Of a stretch of DNA of 10,286 bases, positions 5,884 through 10,286 are shown one piece after another. Source of the DNA: DATLZB01 sp035574175 (lineage in GTDB: Bacteria > Pseudomonadota > Alphaproteobacteria > Rhizobiales > Hyphomicrobiaceae); the NCBI GenBank assembly GCA_035574175.1, contig DATLZB010000076.1:1-10286 (forward strand), given 5' to 3'. Each line of letters starts with the position of its first letter. Position 1 is the stretch's first letter. Position numbers and translations under genes: made by a program. A model generated the notes under the pieces. That model was not told where the DNA came from and did no database searches. It saw only the letters and a list, made by a program, of their open reading frames with translations.

Positions 5884-6828
5884 ATGGTCACCATCCTCGA
5901 CAGCAAGCCGCGCCATCCCGAGAAGGCCCATCGGCCCGACACGCCGCTGCTGCGCAAGCCGGACTGGATCCGGGTGCGCGCACCAAGCTCGCCGCGTTAT
6001 TTCGAGACCCGGTCGATCGTGCGCGAACACGGCCTGCACACGGTTTGCGAGGAGGCGGGTTGCCCCAACATCGGCGAGTGCTGGACCAACCGGCACGCCA
6101 CCATGATGATCATGGGCGACACCTGCACGCGCGCCTGCGCCTTCTGCAACGTGCGCACGGGCCTGCCGGGGCCGCTCGATCCCGACGAACCGCGGCGCGT
6201 TGGCGAGGCCGTCGTAAAGCTTGGCCTTGAGCACGTGGTCATCACTTCGGTCGACCGCGACGACCTCGCCGACGGCGGCGCCGAGCATTTCGCTGAGGTC
6301 ATTCGCGCCATCCGCAAGGTGACGCCCGCCACCACCATCGAAGTGCTGACGCCAGACTTTCTGCGCAAGGAGGGTGCGGTCGAGACTGTCGTTGCCGCCC
6401 GGCCCGACGTCTTCAACCACAATCTTGAGACCGTGCCCTCCCTCTACCTGCGGATCAGGCCCGGTGCCCGCTATTTCGCTTCTCTGCGCCTGCTGCAGCG
6501 GGTCAAGGAGATCGATCCCGCCATGTTTACCAAGTCGGGCATCATGCTGGGCTTGGGCGAAGAACGCGAAGAGGTGCTGCAGGTGATGGACGATCTGCGC
6601 GCGGCGGGCGTCGATTTTTTGACCATCGGCCAGTACCTGCAGCCGTCCCGCAAGCACGCGGCGGTCGCCCGCTTCGTTCCGCCCGGCGAGTTCAAGGCCT
6701 ACGAGCGGATCGCCTATGCCAAGGGCTTTCTTCTCGTGGCCTCCTCCCCGCTAACGCGCTCCTCCTATCACGCCGGCGAGGACTTCGCCCGCTTGCGGGC
6801 AGCTCGTCACAGAGAGCTCAATCGCTGA
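5884..6828 (+). CDS. lipA: Lipoyl synthase
   Basis: Radical-SAM enzyme that inserts two sulfur atoms into octanoyl groups on lipoyl domains, the last step of lipoate synthesis; its targets would include Lys43 of the PdhC encoded in this window. The 314 residues carry both iron-sulfur signatures. The auxiliary cluster site is Cys55-x4-Cys60-x5-Cys66 and the radical-SAM site is Cys81-x3-Cys85-x2-Cys88, followed by Asn-Val. The C-terminal Arg-Ser-Ser-Tyr-His-Ala (292-297) supplies the conserved serine ligand of the auxiliary cluster. The internal Gly-Leu-Gly-Glu and Gln-Tyr-Leu-Gln-Pro-Ser motifs are also typical. Length is normal. A GGGAG ribosome site five bases upstream fixes the start. The gene lies downstream of lpdA and the two small membrane genes, and the next gene begins eight bases after its stop, so those two are co-transcribed. 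Nothing is missing and the identity is secure. Confidence 0.98.
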   Translation: MVTILDSKPRHPEKAHRPDTPLLRKPDWIRVRAPSSPRYFETRSIVREHGLHTVCEEAGCPNIGECWTNRHATMMIMGDTCTRACAFCNVRTGLPGPLDPDEPRRVGEAVVKLGLEHVVITSVDRDDLADGGAEHFAEVIRAIRKVTPATTIEVLTPDFLRKEGAVETVVAARPDVFNHNLETVPSLYLRIRPGARYFASLRLLQRVKEIDPAMFTKSGIMLGLGEEREEVLQVMDDLRAAGVDFLTIGQYLQPSRKHAAVARFVPPGEFKAYERIAYAKGFLLVASSPLTRSSYHAGEDFARLRAARHRELNR

Positions 6829-6835
6829 TCCGCAC

Positions 6836-7306
6836 ATGCCGGCCTTCACTACGAAAAGGCGCGTGCCGTACACCCCGCAGCAGATGTTCGACCTCGTCGC
6901 CGACGTCGAGCAGTACCCCCTGTTCCTGCCGCTCTGCGAGGCCTTGACCGTCCGCTCACGGGAACGGCGGGGAACCTGCACAGTGCTGGTGGCCACCATG
7001 GTTGCCGGCTACAAGTCCATCCGGGAGGCTTTCACGACCCGCGTGACCCTTATTCCGTCCGGTCCCGTGGTGCTGGTCGAGTATCTTGACGGACCGTTCC
7101 GGCGGCTGGAGAACCGCTGGCGATTCCACTCTGTGCCGGGCGGCTGCGAGGTGGATTTCTTTATCGACTACGAATTCCGCTCGCCCTTGCTCGGCATGCT
7201 CGTCGGCGCTCTCTTCGATCGGGCCTTTCGCCGGTTCGCCGAGGCTTTCGAGAGTCGGGCAAGCGTGGTTTACGGCACCCCGGCCAGCCCGGCCATTCAG
7301 CAGTGA
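6836..7306 (+). CDS. Coq10/RatA family START-domain protein
   Basis: This 156-residue protein of the polyketide cyclase/START-like lipid-binding family includes mitochondrial Coq10 and E. coli RatA. The body has the expected order: an N-terminal strand (Thr-Thr-Lys-Arg-Arg-Val-Pro-Tyr), the helix Met-Phe-Asp-Leu-Val-Ala-Asp-Val-Glu-Gln-Tyr-Pro-x-Phe-Leu-Pro (17-32) that is the family hallmark, and later Leu-Asp-Gly-Pro-Phe-Arg-Arg-Leu-Glu-Asn-Arg-Trp in the central sheet. A C-terminal amphipathic helix runs Phe-Asp-Arg-Ala-Phe-Arg-Arg-Phe-Ala-Glu-Ala-Phe. Coq10 proteins bind ubiquinone or its precursors and are needed for efficient respiration; in alphaproteobacteria that is the likelier role. 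E. coli RatA has been described as a ribosome-association toxin, but no antitoxin partner is visible here. It starts eight bases after the lipA stop without a clear ribosome site, consistent with coupling. It converges with cinA, with eight bases between the two stops. Confidence 0.9.
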   Translation: MPAFTTKRRVPYTPQQMFDLVADVEQYPLFLPLCEALTVRSRERRGTCTVLVATMVAGYKSIREAFTTRVTLIPSGPVVLVEYLDGPFRRLENRWRFHSVPGGCEVDFFIDYEFRSPLLGMLVGALFDRAFRRFAEAFESRASVVYGTPASPAIQQ

Positions 7307-7315
7307 GGGGCTGGC
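7283..7315. terminator. Inverted repeat spanning the convergent coq10-cinA stops
   Basis: GCCAGCCC (7283-7290) and GGGCTGGC (7308-7315) form an eight-pair GC stem with a 17-base loop that contains the stop codon of the plus-strand gene; the right arm's last base (7315) falls in the cinA stop codon. No T run follows on either strand, so it is at best a weak or factor-assisted bidirectional terminator. Only eight bases separate the two genes, so any terminator here has to overlap coding sequence. Confidence 0.35.
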
Positions 7316-7803
7316 TAAAGCACGACCTCGATCAGTGCCAACGCAGCTTCGATGGATTGATGGCGCACCTGCCGCCGGCCGATGTTGCCAAGCCTGAGCT
7401 CGCGGTGGCGCGGTGACCGCCCGCGCCGCAAAGCGGCGAGATGGACGAGCCCAACCGGCTTCTCGGCGGTTCCGCCGCTGGGGCCGGCGATGCCGGTGAT
7501 CGCCACCGCGACATCGGCGCTCGATCGGTCAAGCGCTCCCACGGCCATGGCTTGTGCCACTTCGGCACTGACCGCCCCATGTGCGGCGATCAAGGCTGGT
7601 TCAACGCCAAGCTCCTCGACCTTAGCCTCGTTCGAGTAGGTGACCCAGCCGCGCTCGAGCACGTCGGAAGCACCGGCAATTTCCGTCAAGAGGCCTGCCA
7701 ACAGGCCGCCGGTACAACTCTCAGCCGTGGCGAGAGTGAGGCTTTTGCCACGAAGTCGGTCGAGCAGCCGCTCTGCCTGGCGTACAAGTTCTTCGGAAAA
7801 CAT
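7315..7803 (-). CDS. CinA-type nicotinamide-nucleotide amidohydrolase (PncC), stand-alone domain
   Basis: A 162-residue protein corresponding to the C-terminal domain of CinA. Proteins of this type deamidate nicotinamide mononucleotide to nicotinate mononucleotide, recycling NAD breakdown products in the cytoplasm. Diagnostic motifs are Thr-Ala-Glu-Ser-Cys-Thr-Gly-Gly (26-33, with the likely catalytic Ser29), Tyr-Ser-Asn-Glu-Ala-Lys (56-61, with Lys61), and Ile-Thr-Gly-Ile-Ala-Gly-Pro-Ser-Gly-Gly-Thr followed by Lys-Pro-Val-Gly-Leu-Val. The N-terminal molybdopterin-like (COG1058) domain of full-length CinA is absent; such short forms are normal in alphaproteobacteria. A GGAG ribosome site lies nine bases before the ATG. 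The gene follows marR on the same strand after a 73-base gap that contains a perfect palindrome. Historical 'competence/damage-inducible' names should not be read as a DNA-uptake role. Confidence 0.93.
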   Translation of the reverse strand: MFSEELVRQAERLLDRLRGKSLTLATAESCTGGLLAGLLTEIAGASDVLERGWVTYSNEAKVEELGVEPALIAAHGAVSAEVAQAMAVGALDRSSADVAVAITGIAGPSGGTAEKPVGLVHLAALRRGRSPRHRELRLGNIGRRQVRHQSIEAALALIEVVL

Positions 7804-7826
7804 CGCTGCCTGCTCCGGCAGGTTCT

Positions 7827-7841
7827 GCTGCCATTGGCAGC
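7827..7841. promoter_or_regulatory. Perfect 7-1-7 palindrome between marR and cinA
   Basis: GCTGCCA and TGGCAGC flank a single central base, 24 bases upstream of the cinA start codon. Its inner eleven bases (7829-7839, TGCCA-T-TGGCA) recur exactly, on the other strand, ahead of marR at 8374-8384. A second inverted repeat, CCTGC (7809-7813) with GCAGG (7818-7822), lies next to it. Candidate binding site for the MarR-type protein; a hairpin in the cinA leader is the alternative. Confidence 0.5.
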
Positions 7842-7876
7842 CAGGCTAGCCGGGGCTCAACGGCCGCGCAAAAGGC

Positions 7877-8356
7877 TCAGGCAGCCGCCAACCGTTCCGC
7901 GCTCTGCACCAAGCGATCAAGCGTGCCGCGACTGTCGGCCCCCATGGCGTTCAGCGTCCGCTGCTGTGCCGCATGCCAAACCGGATAGGCATCCTTGATG
8001 ACGGCTTGGCCCTTGGGCGTCAGATGAAGGCCGCGTCCCCTTCGCCCGGCCGGCGGATCCATGACGATGAGGCCAAGCGCAAGCAGGCGCTTCAAATTCC
8101 GCGACAACGTCGACTTCTCGATGTCCAGCGTATAACCGATCTCCACTGCGGTGATACCGTCCTGCTGGGCGAGCTGGGTGAGCAGCGTGAACTGGCTTCC
8201 CGTTATGCCGAGCGGCCGCATGGCATCGTCATAGACGCGCGTGATGATGCGCGACAATTGGCGCACCCGCGTTGCCACACAGGAGCACGAGGTGCTCTCT
8301 GCGATCTTGGCGATGTCCGCCGAAGCCGGCACAGGCGTTTGGGTCATGATGTTCAT
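7877..8356 (-). CDS. MarR-family transcriptional regulator
   Basis: Winged-helix DNA-binding protein of 159 residues. Helices around 28-62 lead into the DNA-binding core at about 66-116. The recognition helix Ile-Glu-Lys-Ser-Thr-Leu-Ser-Arg-Asn-Leu-Lys-Arg-Leu lies at 79-91. The basic wing Gly-Arg-Arg-Gly-Arg-Gly lies at 104-109, followed by Leu-Thr-Pro-Lys-Gly, a family hallmark. C-terminal helices for dimerisation complete the fold. The N-terminus carries a Cys-Ser-Cys pair (24, 26) just before the first core helix, a possible redox or metal sensor. The subgroup with an N-terminal Cys-x-Cys is common in proteobacteria, and its ligands are mostly unknown. The ATG at 8356 is supported by a GGGGG-rich ribosome site six to seven bases upstream; a second in-frame ATG at 8347 is less well placed. 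It lies between ispDF and cinA on the same strand, with matching palindromes in its own leader and the cinA leader, so autoregulation plus control of cinA is a reasonable inference. Confidence 0.93.
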   Translation of the reverse strand: MNIMTQTPVPASADIAKIAESTSCSCVATRVRQLSRIITRVYDDAMRPLGITGSQFTLLTQLAQQDGITAVEIGYTLDIEKSTLSRNLKRLLALGLIVMDPPAGRRGRGLHLTPKGQAVIKDAYPVWHAAQQRTLNAMGADSRGTLDRLVQSAERLAAA

Positions 8357-8373
8357 CGCTCATCCCCCGGGCG

Positions 8374-8384
8374 TGCCAATGGCA
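8374..8384. promoter_or_regulatory. Palindrome upstream of marR matching the cinA-leader site
   Basis: TGCCA-A-TGGCA, 18 bases upstream of the marR start codon and just ahead of its ribosome site. Read on the minus strand it is identical to the core of the plus-strand palindrome at 7829-7839. E. coli MarR operators, as I recall, have TTGCC and GGCAA half-sites two bases apart; this site, read on the minus strand, has TTGCC and GGCA three bases apart. Proposed autoregulatory operator. Confidence 0.45.
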
Positions 8385-8427
8385 ATACAACCCCTTGTGC
8401 GGACATGCCGCGATTCGCCCGGTCCGT

Positions 8428-9633
8428 TCAAGTGGCTGTGGGGGCTTCTCCCGTTCGGCCCGCCGGCAGTTCCACGCAAGCCGTGGCAAGCGCCGCAATC
8501 CCCTCCCTGCGCCCTACAAAGCCCAGCCCCTCGGTGGTCGTCGCCTTGATACCGACCCGGTCGAGGTCGATGCCGAGCACGAGGGCGATCTGCTTGCGCA
8601 TCGCTTCCCTGTAAGGAGCGATCTTCGGCTCTTGGCACATGATGGTGATGTCGACGTTGGCGAGCCGCCCGCCGCGCGCTTCGACACGGCCGCGCGCGTC
8701 TGAAAGGAAGGTCCGCGAAGAAGCATTGCGCCAACGCTCATCTGACGGCGGAAAGTGCTCGCCGATGTCGCCTTCGCCGATGGCGCCAAGAATGGCATCG
8801 GTAAGGGCGTGTAAGGCAACGTCCGCATCCGAGTGTCCCACAAGGCGCGCAGTGTGAGCAATACGCAGCCCGCACAGCCAAAGGTGATCGCCCTCGCCGA
8901 AACGGTGCACATCAAAGCCGATGCCCGTGCGCACAACAGTCGGCTCCGCCGCGCCCGCTGCCAACGCCGCTGCCACGGCGAGATCAGCCGTCGTTGTGAG
9001 CTTAATGTTGCGCTCATCGCCCATCACCAGCGCCACGTCAATGCCCGCCCATTCCGCAACGGCGGCATCATCGGGAAAGTCGTTGCGTCCGGCCGCATGA
9101 GCCGCTTCGTGTGCGTCAAGGATGGCCGCGAACTCGAAGCCTTGCGGCGTCTGTGCACGCCACAGCCCAACCCGGTTGACCGTACCCCGAATGATCCCGC
9201 CACCGCCTGCATGCTTGAGTGTATCGGTCACCGGAAGCGCAGCGATGGCGCCCGCTTTGGCCCGAAGCGCCTCGAGCACCCGGCTTATGAGATCGGCGGA
9301 GACGAAAGGGCGGGCGGCATCGTGGATCAGCACGCTCTTGGGAGAAGCCTGCTTGAGGGCCTGCAGGCCGGCGCGCACCGAATCCTGACGCGTAGCGCCC
9401 CCTGCCACCGGCGGCGCAATGCGCCCGGACCAGCGCGACGCGACCGCTTCGTAGCGGGCCCCATCCTGCGGATTGATGACAACCTGAACCCGCCCAATCT
9501 GCGGATGTGCGAGGAATGCCCGTAAGCTCCTGGAAAGTGCGCACTCCCCTTGCAGTGGGGCATACTGCTTGGGAATGGCAGAGCCGACGCGGGTCCCGCG
9601 ACCGGCGGCGACGATCAGAGCCGCGGTGGTCAA
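8428..9633 (-). CDS. ispDF: Fused bifunctional MEP-pathway enzyme IspD-IspF
   Basis: A single 401-residue polypeptide with two enzymes of the non-mevalonate (MEP) isoprenoid pathway. The N-terminal part, about 1-226, is IspD (2-C-methyl-D-erythritol 4-phosphate cytidylyltransferase), with the nucleotide-binding Ala-Ala-Gly-Arg-Gly-Thr-Arg15 and Pro-Lys22-Gln-Tyr motifs and Asp-Ala-Ala-Arg-Pro-Phe. The C-terminal part, from about 237, is IspF (2,4-cyclodiphosphate synthase), with Gly-Phe-Asp241-Val-His243 and His275 as metal ligands, His-Ser-Asp-Ala-Asp from 267, and Thr-Thr-Thr-Glu-Gly-Leu-Gly-Phe-x-Gly-Arg near the end. The fusion is standard in alphaproteobacteria. There is no ATG at the start: TTG at 9633, with AGGAG (9639-9643) five bases upstream, gives the usual Met-Thr-Thr-Ala-Ala-Leu-Ile-Val beginning; a TTG at 9654 is a poorer choice. 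The gene diverges from dusB; marR follows 71 bases downstream on the same strand. Confidence 0.97.
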   Translation of the reverse strand: MTTAALIVAAGRGTRVGSAIPKQYAPLQGECALSRSLRAFLAHPQIGRVQVVINPQDGARYEAVASRWSGRIAPPVAGGATRQDSVRAGLQALKQASPKSVLIHDAARPFVSADLISRVLEALRAKAGAIAALPVTDTLKHAGGGGIIRGTVNRVGLWRAQTPQGFEFAAILDAHEAAHAAGRNDFPDDAAVAEWAGIDVALVMGDERNIKLTTTADLAVAAALAAGAAEPTVVRTGIGFDVHRFGEGDHLWLCGLRIAHTARLVGHSDADVALHALTDAILGAIGEGDIGEHFPPSDERWRNASSRTFLSDARGRVEARGGRLANVDITIMCQEPKIAPYREAMRKQIALVLGIDLDRVGIKATTTEGLGFVGRREGIAALATACVELPAGRTGEAPTAT

Positions 9634-9814
9634 AAGCGCTCCTCTCGGCGGCAAAATGACGTTGTCGTCGAACGCCTTGCTTTATCGACGACCGGCCTGT
9701 GGCGCAATCGCGGGAATGGAATCGGACTTGCCTACGCCAACAACATCGCCTAATCTGCACAATTGGGAAGCATGCATTAGAATTGACTAAAAATTGGGCA
9801 ACTACGGCGATCAC
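9634..9814. promoter_or_regulatory. Divergent ispDF/dusB intergenic region with inverted repeat
   Basis: This 181-base gap must hold promoters for both directions. TCGTCGA (9665-9671) and TCGACGA (9685-9691) form a seven-base inverted repeat separated by 13 bases, 30-60 bases ahead of the ispDF start. TTGACT at 9783-9788, in an A/T-richer patch, is a candidate -35 for dusB but has no clear -10. Short open frames here are not gene-like. Confidence 0.35.
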
Positions 9815-10286
9815 GTGCCTTCCACAGCGCCGCTCCATATCGGTCGAGTGGCGGTGACCGGCCGGGCCTTTCTTGCCCCGATGTCGGGCGTGAGCGACTT
9901 GCCGCTCCGGCGGTTGGCCTTTCGCCTGGGAGCTGGTCTCGTGGTTACCGAGATGGTGGCGAGCGAGGCACTCGTCAATTCCCGCCGCGACGTCGTCCGT
10001 CGGGCCACGGGGGAGGGGCTTTACCCCTTCGTCATACAACTCGTTGGTCACGAGGCCCGCTGGATGGCTGCGGCCGCGCGTATTGCCGAGGGGGAGGGCG
10101 CCCACATCATTGACATCAACATGGGCTGTCCCGCGCGCGAGGTCACCGGCAGACTCTCGGGGTCTGCGTTGATGCGCGATTTGGATCACGCCGTCAGTCT
10201 CATTGAAGCAGTGGTGGGCGCTGTCCGCGTGCCGGTGACGCTTAAGATGCGGCTCGGCTGGGATCGGCGCACGCTCAATGCAGCGG
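9815..10286 (+). CDS. dusB: tRNA-dihydrouridine synthase DusB/NifR3 family (partial, 3' end missing)
   Basis: FMN enzyme that reduces specific uridines in tRNA to dihydrouridine. The first 157 residues are present; the frame is open at the right edge of the window. Visible family features are Ala-Pro-Met-Ser-Gly-Val-Ser-Asp (FMN-binding start of the barrel), Glu-Met-Val-Ala-Ser-Glu-Ala-Leu, and Gln-Leu-Val-Gly. The sequence Asn-Met-Gly-Cys105-Pro holds the catalytic cysteine, and Leu-Lys144-Met-Arg-Leu-Gly-Trp-Asp follows. Where many DusB proteins have Gly-Gly-Tyr-Ser-Gly after the cysteine, this one reads Gly-Arg-Leu-Ser-Gly. The start is GTG, because a stop at 9788-9790 precedes it and no ATG is available; Val(Met)-Pro-Ser-Thr-Ala-Pro-Leu is the expected beginning. 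A TTG at 9794 is an alternative. The ribosome site is weak. In alphaproteobacteria this gene is often called nifR3 and sits before ntrB-ntrC; whether that holds here is outside the window. Confidence 0.95.
   Translation, partial: MPSTAPLHIGRVAVTGRAFLAPMSGVSDLPLRRLAFRLGAGLVVTEMVASEALVNSRRDVVRRATGEGLYPFVIQLVGHEARWMAAAARIAEGEGAHIIDINMGCPAREVTGRLSGSALMRDLDHAVSLIEAVVGAVRVPVTLKMRLGWDRRTLNAA

Noticed and set aside
5707..6657. Minus-strand open frame opposite lipA
   Set aside because: Shadow of lipA; no ribosome site or protein family features.
6836..7306. Toxin-antitoxin system based on the RatA annotation
   Set aside because: No partner gene of the E. coli RatB type is adjacent; the START-domain protein next to lipA in alphaproteobacteria is better explained as a Coq10-type ubiquinone-binding protein.
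7315..7803. Competence or DNA-damage role for the CinA-type gene
   Set aside because: Only the amidohydrolase domain is present, and that domain has an established NMN deamidase activity; no competence genes nearby.
7870..7886. Terminator at the end of marR (short GGCT/AGCC stem with four T on the minus strand)
   Set aside because: Only four pairs and overlapping the stop codon; too weak to call.
9116..10189. 357-codon minus-strand open frame spanning ispDF 5' part and dusB
   Set aside because: It overlaps IspD in another frame and DusB on the opposite strand, both with catalytic motifs intact, and has no recognisable domain.
1..10286. CRISPR arrays, tRNA/rRNA genes, insertion sequences or prophage
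   Set aside because: No regularly spaced repeats, no cloverleaf with CCA end, and no transposase or integrase motif seen on either strand.

Overview
The window reads as core chromosomal DNA of a GC-rich alphaproteobacterium, most likely Rhizobiales/Hyphomicrobiales. The basis is the fused bifunctional ispDF gene, a dusB (nifR3) homologue next to it, and the grouping of pyruvate dehydrogenase (PDH) genes with lipA, a coq10/ratA-type gene and a cinA-type gene. These are established alphaproteobacterial traits; the species cannot be named from the sequence. I see no insertion sequence, phage gene, CRISPR array, tRNA or rRNA.

Layout, left to right. Positions 1-160 hold no gene I can name. pdhC (E2 of PDH) overlaps by ATGA a gene for a five-helix inner-membrane protein of unknown function. 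After a gap come two small predicted lipoproteins. They appear to be distant relatives, since both have a Cys-x50-Cys module that aligns without gaps. A strong intrinsic terminator lies between the second one and lpdA (E3). Downstream are two tandem small membrane proteins of the GlsB/YeaQ/YmgE family, then lipA (lipoyl synthase) and a Coq10/RatA-type START-domain gene. All of these are on the plus strand.

The right part is on the minus strand and convergent with the left part: ispDF, then a MarR-family regulator, then a stand-alone CinA amidohydrolase-domain gene, read leftward. A partial dusB/nifR3 gene diverges from ispDF and runs off the right edge.

How the genes fit together: PdhC carries the lipoyl-lysine, LipA builds the lipoyl group on it, and LpdA re-oxidises it. 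The left half is therefore a lipoate/PDH block with several uncharacterised envelope proteins inserted in it. The right half is isoprenoid synthesis (IspDF), pyridine-nucleotide recycling (CinA) and tRNA modification (DusB).

I did not find a clearly new system. The best leads are: an identical 11-bp palindrome in the leaders of marR and of cinA, on both sides of the marR gene; the paired Cys-x50-Cys lipoproteins; the membrane protein coupled to pdhC; and the terminator just ahead of lpdA.
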